DNA of 64,000 bases, from contig NZ_CP009241.1 of the NCBI RefSeq assembly GCF_000758525.1, positions 6,921,001 through 6,985,000 of the forward strand, given 5' to 3'. A program made the translations under genes and the position numbers. The DNA comes from Paenibacillus sp. FSL H7-0357. GTDB lineage: Bacteria; Bacillota; Bacilli; Paenibacillales; Paenibacillaceae. The notes under the pieces were generated by a model, which was given only the letters and a program-made list of their open reading frames with translations, made no database searches and was not told the origin of the DNA. Shown here piece by piece: positions 52,863 to 64,000 of this stretch. Position 1 is the stretch's first letter; every line of letters begins with the position of its first letter.

Positions 52863-52875
52863 CTTCCTATGCCCC

Positions 52876-54243
52876 CTAATCTAACGCGACCGATAGTGCA
52901 TCTGCTACGGTACTGACGCCAATAATCTGGATATCCTGCGGATGTTTCCAGCCTTTCATGCTCTTCTCTGGCATAATCACTCTCCGGAAGCCAAGTTTAG
53001 ACGCTTCCTTCACCCGCATTTCCGCGCGTGAGACCCCCCTGACCTCACCGGTGAGACCGACTTCACCAAAGAAGACATCATAAGGCTTGGTTGATATATC
53101 GCGGAAGCTGGAAGCTATGCTGATAGCTACAGCCAAATCTACTGCCGGTTCATCCAGCTTTACCCCACCGGCAACGTTCAGATAAGCATCCTGGTTCTGC
53201 AGGAACATCCCCATCCGCTTCTCCAGCACCGCAATAATAAGCGCCATCCGCTGGTGGTCCATACCTGTGCACATCCGGCGGGGGGAAGGGAAATGAGTTG
53301 CAGCGACAAGTGCCTGAAGCTCAACAAGCACCGGTCTGGTTCCTTCCATACTCGCCACTACTGCTGAACCCGCTACACCTAGCGGACGTTCGGACAAGAA
53401 CAGCTCGGAGGGATTCTCCACTTCTGTAAGCCCGATCTCCCCCATCTCAAAGATACCGATCTCATTGGTTGAACCGAAGCGGTTTTTGACTGCCCGGAGC
53501 AACCGGTACGTATGATGCCGCTCTCCTTCAAAATAGAGCACGCAATCCACCATATGCTCCAGCATTCGGGGCCCGGCAATCGCGCCTTCCTTGGTGACAT
53601 GACCAACAAGTACTGTTGCGATCCCGCGGATTTTGGCGATACGCATAAATCTTGTCGTACATTCCCGAACCTGTGTCACGCTGCCAGGTGCACTGGTTAC
53701 TTCCGGCATGAATACCGTCTGGATGGAGTCAATGACGAGGAACTGAGGTTTGATCTGTTCAATGGCTTCCTCGATGCTTTCCATATTCGTTTCGCATAGT
53801 ACATACAGCTCTGCCGACAACGCCCCGAGGCGATCGGCACGGAGTTTCGTCTGCCGAACCGATTCTTCTCCCGAGATGTACAGTACTCGTAAACCTTGAG
53901 TAGTCAATGCATGCGAGGTCTGCAGCAGCAGGGTTGATTTCCCGATGCCGGGGTCGCCTCCAACCAGCACCAGCGAACCCGGCACAATACCTCCGCCGAG
54001 AACCCGGTTAAGCTCACCGATGCCTGTCAATATACGGGGCTCTTTGTCACTTTCTATATTTATGATCGATTGCGCCTTTTCTTTACTCTGAAAAATAGGT
54101 GCATTCATTCCTTGTGTTTTGACTACGCTTTCGGTCTCCTCAACCATGGAGTTCCATGCCTGGCAGCCCGGGCATTTGCCGAACCACTTCGGCGATTCGT
54201 AGCCGCATTCGGTGCAGAAAAATTTAGTTTTTGGTTTAGCCAT
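52876..54243 (-). CDS. radA: DNA repair protein RadA
   Basis: 455 residues. N-terminal zinc finger [18 protein letters not shown], Walker [20 protein letters not shown] motif in [14 protein letters not shown]-terminal Lon-like domain. Promotes branch migration in recombination. A terminator separates it from clpC, so it likely has its own promoter in the 227-base gap, though none was clear. Confidence 0.97.
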   Translation of the reverse strand: MAKPKTKFFCTECGYESPKWFGKCPGCQAWNSMVEETESVVKTQGMNAPIFQSKEKAQSIINIESDKEPRILTGIGELNRVLGGGIVPGSLVLVGGDPGIGKSTLLLQTSHALTTQGLRVLYISGEESVRQTKLRADRLGALSAELYVLCETNMESIEEAIEQIKPQFLVIDSIQTVFMPEVTSAPGSVTQVRECTTRFMRIAKIRGIATVLVGHVTKEGAIAGPRMLEHMVDCVLYFEGERHHTYRLLRAVKNRFGSTNEIGIFEMGEIGLTEVENPSELFLSERPLGVAGSAVVASMEGTRPVLVELQALVAATHFPSPRRMCTGMDHQRMALIIAVLEKRMGMFLQNQDAYLNVAGGVKLDEPAVDLAVAISIASSFRDISTKPYDVFFGEVGLTGEVRGVSRAEMRVKEASKLGFRRVIMPEKSMKGWKHPQDIQIIGVSTVADALSVALD

Positions 54244-54413
54244 GTGTACTCCTTACCGTCCGAACTGCTTAAATTGCGGATAATTTTCTCTTATTCAAAG
54301 TTTACCATTTCTGCACCTTGAACGAAAGGTCAGTTGAGAGCTACTTTTGAGGAGTATCTCATTAACTTTCCTGAAATGCGGGTGAATTATCACCAAAAGG
54401 GTCTGCACAGCAA

Positions 54414-54452
54414 CAAAAAGCCCCCGCCCCTCTATACGGAGGAGCGGGAGCT
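54414..54452 (-). terminator. Terminator of the ctsR-clpC operon
   Basis: AGCTCCCGCTCCTC pairs with GAGGGGCGGGGGCT around a 6-base loop, followed by TTTTTG on the minus strand, just after clpC. Confidence 0.88.
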
Positions 54453-54470
54453 ATGTTTCACAGATGGATA

Positions 54471-56939
54471 TTATTTCTCAGTTTCCACTTCTTTTTCCAG
54501 GGAAGCTGCTGGCGGCTCAACGGTAGTTACGACAAGCTCACCGTTCACCTCATCGATCTTGAGGGAATCGCCTTTTTTGATGTTGCCCTTCAGCAGTTCT
54601 TCGGACAGCCGGTCCTCAATATGCTTCTGGATCGCCCGGCGAAGCGGACGTGCGCCGAAGGCTGGATCATAGCCCTCTTTGGCCAGGAAGGCTTTGCCTC
54701 CCTCTGTCAGCTCAAAGTCCACATCGTACTCACGCAGCCGCTTGCGCAGCTCATCGGACATCAGCGTAACAATTTCTGCGATATGCTTTTCTTCCAGGGA
54801 GTGGAAGACAATGATCTCATCGATCCGGTTCAGGAACTCGGGACGGAAGCTCTTCTTCAGCTCATCCATAACCTTGCCCTTCATATTGGTGTAGTCTGCT
54901 CCCGCATCCTGCACCGCTGTGAAGCCCAGCGTCGAATTCTTCTTGATCGCCTGCGCCCCTACATTGGAGGTAAGAATGATCAGAGTATTGCGGAAATCGA
55001 CCACGCGGCCTTTGGAATCGGTCAGACGGCCGTCTTCCAGCACCTGCAGCAGGATGTTGAATACTTCCGGATGGGCCTTCTCAATTTCGTCCAGCAGTAC
55101 TACGGAATATGGTTTACGGCGTACCTTCTCGGTCAATTGTCCGCCTTCTTCATAACCCACATAACCTGGAGGCGCTCCTACCAGACGGGAAGTGGAGTGT
55201 TTCTCCATGTACTCCGACATATCAATCCGGACCACCGCATTCTCATCACCAAACATTGCTTCAGCAAGCGCCCGTGCCAGCTCGGTTTTACCAACACCGG
55301 TAGGACCGAGGAAGATGAAGGAACCCATAGGGCGTTTAGGATCCTTAAGTCCTGCACGTGCCCGGCGGAGGGCCCGGCTGACTGCCTTGACGGCTTCGTC
55401 CTGGCCGATTACCCGTTCATGCAGGATAGACTCCATATTAAGCAGACGGTCGGTTTCCTCTTCCTTCAGCTTGCTGACCGGTATACCGGTCCAGCTGGCT
55501 ACCACTTGAGCGATATCCTCCGGTGTAACCTGTGAGTCAGTGCGGCCTTGCTTCTCTTTCCACTGGTTCTTGGTCGTGTCCAGTTCCTCGCGGATCTTTT
55601 GCTCCGTATCCCGCAGTGCGGCAGCCTTCTCGAATTCCTGGCTCTGTACGGCTGAATCCTTCTCCTTGCGGATATCATCCAGACGCATTTCCAGTTCCTT
55701 CAGATTTGGCGGAATCGTATAAGAATTCAATCTTACCTTGGAGCCTGCTTCATCAATCAGGTCAATTGCTTTGTCCGGAAGGAACCGGTCAGGAATGTAA
55801 CGGTCGGACAGTTTTACAGCCTCTACGATGGCTTCATCCGTGATCTTCACCCGGTGATGGGCTTCATAACGGTCACGTAGTCCGTAAAGAATCTGAACAG
55901 CTTCCTCAGGAGAAGGCTGATCCACCGTAATAGGCTGGAAGCGGCGTTCCAAGGCTGCATCTTTCTCAATATATTTGCGGTATTCATCCAGCGTAGTGGC
56001 ACCGATGCATTGCAGCTCTCCACGGGCCAGAGCCGGCTTCAGGATGTTGGAGGCGTCAATAGCACCTTCCGCACCGCCTGCACCGATCAAGGTGTGCAGC
56101 TCGTCAATGAAGAGCACGATGTTTCCTGCCTGGCGAATCTCATCCATAATCTTCTTAAGGCGGTCTTCAAACTCACCGCGGTATTTGGTTCCGGCTACTA
56201 CAGAACCCATATCCAGAGTCATTACGCGTTTGTCGCGCAGCGTTTCCGGAATTTCATTATTGATGATCTTTTGGGCCAGACCTTCGGCAATGGCTGTTTT
56301 ACCAACCCCAGGCTCACCGATCAGCACCGGATTGTTCTTCGTCCGGCGGCTCAGCACCTGAATGACACGTTCAATTTCCTTACTGCGGCCGATAACCGGA
56401 TCCAGGTTGCCATCCTTGGCATAGGCGGTAAGGTCACGGGCCAGGCCATCCAGCGTTGGTGTGCTGACATTGGCAGGCGCACCGCTGTGGCTGGAAGTAG
56501 CTTCGCTGCTGCCGAGCAGCTGCAGCACTTGCTGGCGGGCCTTGTTAAGGCTGATCCCCAGGTTGTTGAGTACACGGGCAGCTACACCCTCGCCTTCACG
56601 GATAAGCCCGAGCAGGATATGCTCAGTGCCGACGTAAGTGTGTCCCAGCTTGCGGGCTTCGTCCATCGACAGCTCAATAACTTTTTTGGCACGAGGAGTA
56701 TACGCGATGTTTGTTGGCTGCTCCTGTCCTCTGCCGATCAGTGTTTCCACTTCATCCTGAATTTTCTCAAGACCCAGACCAAGTCCGATTAGAGCTTTTG
56801 CGGCTATGCCGTCTCCTTCACGAATCAGTCCGAGCAAAATATGTTCTGTCCCAATGTTGTTGTGTCCCAAACGAACAGCTTCTTCTTGCGCCAGCGCCAG
56901 CACTTTTTGTGCGCGTTCCGTAAATCTTCCAAACATCAT
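54471..56939 (-). CDS. clpC: ATP-dependent Clp protease ATPase subunit ClpC
   Basis: 822 residues (two adjacent ATG codons possible). N-domain with two repeats ([20 protein letters not shown] and [20 protein letters not shown]), first Walker [13 protein letters not shown]-type middle segment [16 protein letters not shown], second Walker [11 protein letters not shown]. Works with ClpP and the McsB-phosphoarginine tag. Last gene of the CtsR operon. Confidence 0.98.
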   Translation of the reverse strand: MMFGRFTERAQKVLALAQEEAVRLGHNNIGTEHILLGLIREGDGIAAKALIGLGLGLEKIQDEVETLIGRGQEQPTNIAYTPRAKKVIELSMDEARKLGHTYVGTEHILLGLIREGEGVAARVLNNLGISLNKARQQVLQLLGSSEATSSHSGAPANVSTPTLDGLARDLTAYAKDGNLDPVIGRSKEIERVIQVLSRRTKNNPVLIGEPGVGKTAIAEGLAQKIINNEIPETLRDKRVMTLDMGSVVAGTKYRGEFEDRLKKIMDEIRQAGNIVLFIDELHTLIGAGGAEGAIDASNILKPALARGELQCIGATTLDEYRKYIEKDAALERRFQPITVDQPSPEEAVQILYGLRDRYEAHHRVKITDEAIVEAVKLSDRYIPDRFLPDKAIDLIDEAGSKVRLNSYTIPPNLKELEMRLDDIRKEKDSAVQSQEFEKAAALRDTEQKIREELDTTKNQWKEKQGRTDSQVTPEDIAQVVASWTGIPVSKLKEEETDRLLNMESILHERVIGQDEAVKAVSRALRRARAGLKDPKRPMGSFIFLGPTGVGKTELARALAEAMFGDENAVVRIDMSEYMEKHSTSRLVGAPPGYVGYEEGGQLTEKVRRKPYSVVLLDEIEKAHPEVFNILLQVLEDGRLTDSKGRVVDFRNTLIILTSNVGAQAIKKNSTLGFTAVQDAGADYTNMKGKVMDELKKSFRPEFLNRIDEIIVFHSLEEKHIAEIVTLMSDELRKRLREYDVDFELTEGGKAFLAKEGYDPAFGARPLRRAIQKHIEDRLSEELLKGNIKKGDSLKIDEVNGELVVTTVEPPAASLEKEVETEK

Positions 56940-56975
56940 ATCTCCTGCACCTCCACGAATAATAAATATCTATAA

Positions 56976-58040
56976 TTAATGTTGTGATCCCAGTGTTTCC
57001 CGGAGCAGCTTTGCCCGGTACATATCACGTTCAGTAGCCGTGAGCTCATCGCCGAACAGCTTTTGCAAAAATCCGGGCTGTGTCTTGACATTCAGCTCAT
57101 TCAGCACTGAAATCGAAGGCCCTTCCAGTATCCCCAAATCGACTCCAAGCCGCAAATCGGATAACCGCTGGGCCGACTCTTTAAGCTCCATCACTGCCGC
57201 ATAGGACAAAATGCCGTAAGAGCGTTTAATCCGGTCGGTAATCCGCAGTGCGGAATCAACCAGCAGGCGTTCACGGGCATTCCGTTCATGCTCTATAATC
57301 TGGGTGACCACACTGTGAAGATTCTCAATGATCTCACTTTCGGTCTGTCCCAGCGTAATCTGGTTGGATATCTGAAAGATGTTCCCAACTGCTTCGCTGC
57401 CCTCACCATAAATTCCTCTTACGGTCAGTCCCACCTGATTTACAGCGGATAGAATCCGGTTGATCTGATGGGTCATAACCAGTGCCGGTAAATGCAGCAT
57501 TACCGAGGCTCTTAGCCCGGTTCCTACATTGGTGGGGCAACTCGTTAAGTACCCTCTTCTATCATCAAAGGCATAATTGACAGAAGCCTCAAAAATATCG
57601 TCGATGGCCGTTGCCCTTACCCAAGCCTCTTTAACCTGCAGGCCGGGAAACAGACATTGAATCCGGAGGTGGTCTTCCTCATTGATCATAATGCTGACCG
57701 ACTCATCCTCGTTCAAAATGACCGCTCCACCCCGTGAATCATTGGCTAGATTTGGACTGATCAGATGTTTCTCCACCAGCACTTTTTTATCCAGCTCATC
57801 CAGCTCATCCAGCTTCAGCAGTTGAAAGGTACCAAAGTCCGCTGCAGCTTCTCCCTGAAACACGGGTGCCAGCTGCTCCAGCGCCTCTTCCGCCTGCTCG
57901 GCAGATGCCAGCAAAGGAAAAGGCAGGTGCTCCAGATTGCGGGCGATACGCATACGGCTGCTGATTACAATCTCGGAATGGCTGCCACCGCAGCGCATCC
58001 AGTCACTAAGCGCTTGTTCGGTAAACCGGAGACTTGACAT
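56976..58040 (-). CDS. mcsB: Protein-arginine kinase McsB
   Basis: 354 residues; guanido-kinase fold with SSRMRIARNLEHLPFP at the start, CPTNVGTGLRASVMLHLP and GIYGEGSEAVGNIFQISNQI. Phosphorylates arginines, marking proteins for ClpCP. 28 bases after mcsA. Confidence 0.96.
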   Translation of the reverse strand: MSSLRFTEQALSDWMRCGGSHSEIVISSRMRIARNLEHLPFPLLASAEQAEEALEQLAPVFQGEAAADFGTFQLLKLDELDELDKKVLVEKHLISPNLANDSRGGAVILNEDESVSIMINEEDHLRIQCLFPGLQVKEAWVRATAIDDIFEASVNYAFDDRRGYLTSCPTNVGTGLRASVMLHLPALVMTHQINRILSAVNQVGLTVRGIYGEGSEAVGNIFQISNQITLGQTESEIIENLHSVVTQIIEHERNARERLLVDSALRITDRIKRSYGILSYAAVMELKESAQRLSDLRLGVDLGILEGPSISVLNELNVKTQPGFLQKLFGDELTATERDMYRAKLLRETLGSQH

Positions 58041-58068
58041 GCCGCATCCCCCCTATATATGAAAGACT

Positions 58069-58593
58069 TTACTCTTGTGCCATTTCTTTTTCAAGTCGGC
58101 GGATCTGATCCCGCAGCTCGGCTGCAGTTTCGAACTCCTCTTGCATAATGCTTTGCTGCAATTCCAACTTCAGTTCATCAATTTGCCGTTTGCACATAAT
58201 TTGTGCCCCTGCACGTTTCGGCAGCTTGCCTACATGAGCGGTACTGCCGTGCACTCTTCGGAACAGCGGATCCAGCGTGCTGTCAAAATATTTATAGCAG
58301 GAGCTGCAGCCGAACCGTCCAAGTTTGCTGAACTGGGAATACGTCATGCCGCAATTCTCGCATTTCAGTCCCTGTGCATTTTGGGTTGCCACGGATTTCT
58401 CCTTGCCGGAACCTTCCAGATCCAGTAAACCGGAGAGCAGGCTGTGAATGGAGAACCCGCCCGCGGTTCCGGGAATTAATTCCCCCTTCTCCCGCGCACA
58501 GCTTTCACAAATATGAAATTCCGTCTTCTCTCCACTCACAATTTTGGTGAAATGAAGGGTAGCCGGTTTGACGCCGCATTCCTGGCAAAGCAT
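58069..58593 (-). CDS. mcsA: Protein-arginine kinase activator McsA
   Basis: 174 residues from MLCQECGVKPATLHFTKI; AGGGGG lies nine bases before this ATG. Four CxxC pairs (CQEC, CESC, CENC, CSSC) bind zinc, and a C-terminal UVR motif (EEFETAAELRDQIRRLEKEM) contacts partners. Stimulates McsB. Confidence 0.95.
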   Translation of the reverse strand: MLCQECGVKPATLHFTKIVSGEKTEFHICESCAREKGELIPGTAGGFSIHSLLSGLLDLEGSGKEKSVATQNAQGLKCENCGMTYSQFSKLGRFGCSSCYKYFDSTLDPLFRRVHGSTAHVGKLPKRAGAQIMCKRQIDELKLELQQSIMQEEFETAAELRDQIRRLEKEMAQE

Positions 58594-58619
58594 AAGCGGT
58601 GTCCCCCTTACCATTCGTA

Positions 58620-59081
58620 TTATTTACCAAGCAAAGAAATCAGCATGGCTTTCATAATCTTGGCACGAATCTCATCCCGGTAGGGCAGATTAATCGTCAG
58701 ACAATCCCGGGAAACAGCGGCGCGCATGAGACACGCTTCACGCTTGGTTAAGAACAGGGCCTCCTCAAGCTGGTAGATCAGCCCTTCGGCGGAATTCTGG
58801 TCAATATCATTGCCTATCGTGGATTTGAGATGTGCGTAAAGCGCCACATTCTGAGGAAGCTCAAAGCGCTGAATCCGGATGTAACCTCCGCCTCCACGTT
58901 TGCTCTCGACCACATAGCCCTTCTCCAAAGTAAAGCGCGTACTGATGACATAATTGATCTGTGACGGTACACAGGAGAACTGGTCCGCCAGATCATTACG
59001 CTGAATTTCCACCGTACCTTCGGGACTTTCATGCAAAATATTCTTCAGATATTGTTCGATAATATCGGAGATATTACGCAT
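58620..59081 (-). CDS. ctsR: Transcriptional repressor CtsR
   Basis: 153 residues from MRNISDIIEQYLKNILHES; GGAGG is seven bases before. Winged helix with the glycine-rich wing ESKRGGGGYIRIQRF that senses heat, and a C-terminal dimer part. Represses this operon through the tandem heptamer operator upstream and is inactivated by stress and McsB. Confidence 0.97.
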   Translation of the reverse strand: MRNISDIIEQYLKNILHESPEGTVEIQRNDLADQFSCVPSQINYVISTRFTLEKGYVVESKRGGGGYIRIQRFELPQNVALYAHLKSTIGNDIDQNSAEGLIYQLEEALFLTKREACLMRAAVSRDCLTINLPYRDEIRAKIMKAMLISLLGK

Positions 59082-59245
59082 CACTCATCCTCCAGTGTTC
59101 AAAGCGTTAGGGTAATTCTTGCTGTACATCCGTCCGGCGGTGATCTCTTAAGAACTTAACCCAAGCACCTGAAGGCGAATCGGACACAATGTCCTGCCTT
59201 TCAGACTTTACAACTTAGGAGAGACTGCTTTCGGGATGCGTTGAC

Positions 59246-59262
59246 TTTGACTTTCTTTGACT
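59246..59262 (-). promoter_or_regulatory. CtsR operator
   Basis: AGTCAAA-GAA-AGTCAAA on the minus strand matches the CtsR direct-repeat consensus (RGTCAAA-N3-RGTCAAA) exactly; a further GTCAA follows immediately. It lies just downstream of the promoter -10. Confidence 0.92.
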
Positions 59263-59270
59263 TTTTTCAT

Positions 59271-59298
59271 ATTATAACATATTCTCACTGAATTCCAA
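59271..59298 (-). promoter_or_regulatory. Promoter of the ctsR operon
   Basis: -35 TTGGAA (59293-59298), 16-base spacer, consensus -10 TATAAT (59271-59276). The 160-base leader between the operator and ctsR holds no recognised structure apart from short repeats. Confidence 0.8.
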
Positions 59299-59379
59299 GT
59301 GGTTAGTCTTATTTTTTACTTATTGCCGCCATTGTATTCGGAATAACCCTTGGATCAACATGCATTTTAATATGAAAAA

Positions 59380-59417
59380 TATAAAGCTCTCCCTGCTTCA
59401 TTCAAAGCGGAAGAGCT
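59380..59417 (-). terminator. Terminator of the acetyltransferase gene
   Basis: AGCTCTTCCGCTT pairs with AAGCAGGGAGAGCT (59385-59417, two mismatches), followed by TTATATTTTTC on the minus strand, close to the gene's stop at 59426. Confidence 0.75.
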
Positions 59418-59425
59418 GCTTATGA

Positions 59426-60598
59426 TCAGAAAAAATCAAACAATGCGGTCCGTGCCTGCGGCATAATCCCTTTCAGCCACTCCACGGCTTCTAGACTGCC
59501 GGTTAACTGCCCACAGCGGTGCAATTCTTCCGGACGTTTGTATCCAAGCAGCAGCACCGTCAATGTTCCAATGCCGCAGCGCAAATCCGCCTGCTCTCCG
59601 GTACCCTTTACTTGTATTAAAGATGCCTCACCTTGCCGATTGACCTTCCACTCCCACAGCCCGTCGTTCCATGGGGCATGCTCATCCTCAATATACAACG
59701 TGCGCTTTTGCAGCTCATTCTGTTCCTTAAAGGTGAGTCCTTCCACAAAGGCTTTGGCATTAACAATACGCGCCATAAAATAAGGATAATTCTCCTGCGG
59801 AATACGGGGATCCGGAAGCAAAAACGGCAGCATATCATCTGCTGGCACCAGCTTTAATTTCGCAGCGGTGACCATCGAATCATGGTTGGCGAGAAAAGTC
59901 CACAATCCCCGGCGGGCTTCTTCGTCCATAAAAATGAATTCATCAATAACCAGTTCTTTGTTCTCTATTTTATAGAGAACATAACCTCCCGGTTCACCCG
60001 CTGCAGAATAAAACACACAATGACGTGTATCCTCATCCACTACGCTGTTCTCCCACCATTCACGATCACGCAGCAGCGTACCGTTATACCCGGAAGCAAA
60101 GCGCCCGTATAACTGCTCCATTACTTCAATATTTGCTTTATCGCGCTCTACACGCCCCTCCATTTCGGCCTTCCGCGGAAACTTGCCCACCGGTATCGTG
60201 TACTTCTTATATTCACAGTAGATCTCCCATCCGAACCTGCGGTAAAAAGGAATCAAGAAGGGATGCAGGAAGGATAACGTATGACCTGATTCATTCATTG
60301 TTTGTAGCGTATGGGACAAAAGCTTGGCCACAAGTCCCTGTCTGCGGTTCTCCGGCCATGTCGCCACTCCGGCAATCCCACCCATGGAGACGGCTTTGCC
60401 TTGCACATACACCTGAAGAGGCAGCAGCGTCAGCTTCGCACTTAGCTCCCCTTCCTCAAAGATACCCCAGACTCTTTCCGGCTTGAACTTCTGTTTAGAT
60501 TTTACTCTGTCGTCACCGTTAAGTTTGAATTGAAAAGCGTACTCGGACAAGCCAAGGCTTGCCTCAAAATCCTCTAGCTGCAATTGCCTGATCTCCAA
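59426..60598 (-). CDS. Eis-like GNAT N-acetyltransferase
   Basis: 390 residues. I choose the TTG at 60596-60598 ((M)EIRQLQLEDFEASLGL), because GAGGTGAAGG precedes it; the frame extends 26 codons further. N-terminal GNAT domain with AGVATWPENRRQGLVAKLLS (acetyl-CoA loop) and SFLHPFLIPFYRRFGWE, then a second GNAT-like part and a C-terminal sterol-carrier-like domain, as in Eis/AAC-type enzymes. Substrate unknown. Its promoter overlaps a DnaA box. Confidence 0.85.
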   Translation of the reverse strand: MEIRQLQLEDFEASLGLSEYAFQFKLNGDDRVKSKQKFKPERVWGIFEEGELSAKLTLLPLQVYVQGKAVSMGGIAGVATWPENRRQGLVAKLLSHTLQTMNESGHTLSFLHPFLIPFYRRFGWEIYCEYKKYTIPVGKFPRKAEMEGRVERDKANIEVMEQLYGRFASGYNGTLLRDREWWENSVVDEDTRHCVFYSAAGEPGGYVLYKIENKELVIDEFIFMDEEARRGLWTFLANHDSMVTAAKLKLVPADDMLPFLLPDPRIPQENYPYFMARIVNAKAFVEGLTFKEQNELQKRTLYIEDEHAPWNDGLWEWKVNRQGEASLIQVKGTGEQADLRCGIGTLTVLLLGYKRPEELHRCGQLTGSLEAVEWLKGIMPQARTALFDFF

Positions 60599-60681
60599 TA
60601 CCTTCACCTCATTATCAAATAGAATAGTGCTTATTAAGAGTATATCAAGCCCAGAAACGGTACGCGAATCCGCCAAGAAAG

Positions 60682-60710
60682 ATTATAAAGAATCCAATGG
60701 TTATCCACAA
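60682..60710 (-). promoter_or_regulatory. Promoter of the acetyltransferase gene, overlapping a DnaA box
   Basis: -35 TTGTGG (60705-60710), 17-base spacer, consensus -10 TATAAT (60682-60687). The -35 lies within the DnaA box at 60701-60709. Confidence 0.65.
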
Positions 60711-60954
60711 CTTATGCACAGCAGCACAAAGAACCGGAAAGAAAATCTTTCCGGCAAAAAATAGTTATCCACGATTCTAAAGTCTCTATCCACAAATTCC
60801 ACATATTATCCACAAAACCCGTGTATTACTTGGATTTTCTCTTGACGAATCCCCAAGAATATGTCTTTCATCCACATCATTTAAGGATAGTTCCCTATCA
60901 AATATTGTATCCACATGTGTGTAAGTTTTCTGCGCTTGCTGAAAATTATCCACA
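60701..60954 (+). promoter_or_regulatory. Cluster of DnaA-box-like 9-mers
   Basis: Eight sites, all in the same orientation. Perfect TTATCCACA at 60701-60709, 60806-60814 and 60946-60954; TTATGCACA (fits TTATNCACA) at 60712-60720; one-mismatch sites at 60765-60773 (TTATCCACG), 60786-60794 (CTATCCACA), 60868-60876 (TCATCCACA) and 60907-60915 (GTATCCACA). A perfect hairpin CCGGAAAGA/TCTTTCCGG lies inside at 60734-60754. No dnaA, dnaN or AT-rich unwinding element was seen, so a DnaA-binding regulatory or titration site is more likely than oriC. Confidence 0.78.
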
Positions 60955-60980
60955 ACATTTCCACAGCCCTGCACAAACAC

Positions 60981-61014
60981 AAAAAAGCCACTGTCAATGA
61001 ATCAACAATGGCTT
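60981..61014 (-). terminator. Terminator of the rRNA operon
   Basis: AGCCATTGT pairs with GACAGTGGCT (one mismatch) and is followed by six T residues on the minus strand, directly after the 5S gene. Confidence 0.88.
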
Positions 61015-61020
61015 TGTGTG

Positions 61021-61137
61021 CTTGGCGGCGTCCTACTCTCCCAGGACCCTTCGGTCCAAGTACCATCGGCGCTGGAGGGCTTAACGGTCGTGTTCGGGAT
61101 GGGTACGCGTGGAACCCCTCCGCTATCGCCACCAAAC
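61021..61137 (-). rRNA. rrf: 5S ribosomal RNA
   Basis: About 117 bases. The minus strand starts TTTGGTGGCGATAGCGGAGG, contains CCCATCCCGAACACGACCGT and GTTAAGCCCTCCAGCGCCGA, and ends GAGAGTAGGACGCCGCCAAG; the ends pair as helix I. Ends are approximate by a few bases. No tRNA gene follows. Confidence 0.97.
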
Positions 61138-61270
61138 ATGATTTTTCGAAGCTTCCGCCTCTCGAAATCGCTGCGAGAAAAGATCAATCCTCTGAAAGGA
61201 CATGCAGCTTAGGTGTTGCAGGCTTGATCGCCTGAAAACTGAATCCGAAACGAATCTGCGTCTTAACTAG

Positions 61271-64000
<2,730 letters not shown>

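Noticed and set aside
60701..60954. Chromosomal replication origin (oriC)
   Set aside because: DnaA boxes are clustered, but no dnaA/dnaN, no AT-rich unwinding element and no rpmH-type neighbourhood; kept as a DnaA-box cluster only.
61138..61270. tRNA genes in the 23S-5S spacer or after 5S
   Set aside because: No cloverleaf or GGTTCGAATC-type T-arm was seen.

Overview
The window is a chromosomal segment of a low-GC Gram-positive bacterium, most likely Paenibacillus or a close relative. This is inferred from gene order (the rrn, ctsR-clpC, radA-disA, cysES, sigH, rpoBC, str, S10-spc-alpha series known from Bacillus), strong AGGAGG-type ribosome binding sites, T-box and CtsR control, zinc-type S14 and L33, and protein sequences that look paenibacillar. 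Nearly everything is transcribed on the minus strand, so the biological order runs from high to low coordinates.

From 64000 down: a partial 23S rRNA gene and a 5S rRNA gene, then an rrn terminator. Next comes a 250-bp intergenic region packed with DnaA-box-like 9-mers and an Eis-like acetyltransferase gene. The CtsR regulon operon ctsR-mcsA-mcsB-clpC follows, then radA-disA, a phosphatidylserine synthase, a lone plus-strand gene, and a membrane PIN/TRAM protein. After ispD-ispF-gltX there is a cysteine T-box leader driving cysE-cysS-mrnC-rlmB-rae1, then sigH, then rpmG-secE-nusG-rplK-rplA. The L10-leader-controlled rplJ-rplL, a methyltransferase and rpoB-rpoC lead into the str operon (L7Ae protein-rpsL-rpsG-fusA-tuf).

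Between tuf and the S10 operon (about 20.5-23.9 kb) sits a four-gene sensory block: a globin-coupled methyl-accepting protein, an FNR-type regulator with an N-terminal cysteine set, a V4R-domain protein and a cupin. A perfect FNR box lies between the two divergent genes. Then comes the long S10-spc-alpha superoperon (rpsJ to rplQ), including secY, adk, map and infA, followed by truA and rplM-rpsI with an L13-type leader.

Below about 3 kb the conserved core ends. The remaining segment is accessory: a small two-gene unit (53-aa protein and Pr6Pr-type membrane protein), debris of a CD3324-like HTH gene, an IS4/IS701-type transposase and possibly an integrase, then two sugar ABC transporter permeases, the last cut by the window edge.

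Most notable: ribosomal protein S12 carries Arg56 and Ala104 where Bacillus has Lys56 and Pro104 (both streptomycin-resistance sites); the DnaA-box cluster beside the rRNA operon; the oxygen-sensing block inside the ribosomal supercluster; a long rpoB leader with a small ORF; and no ECF transporter genes between rplQ and truA.
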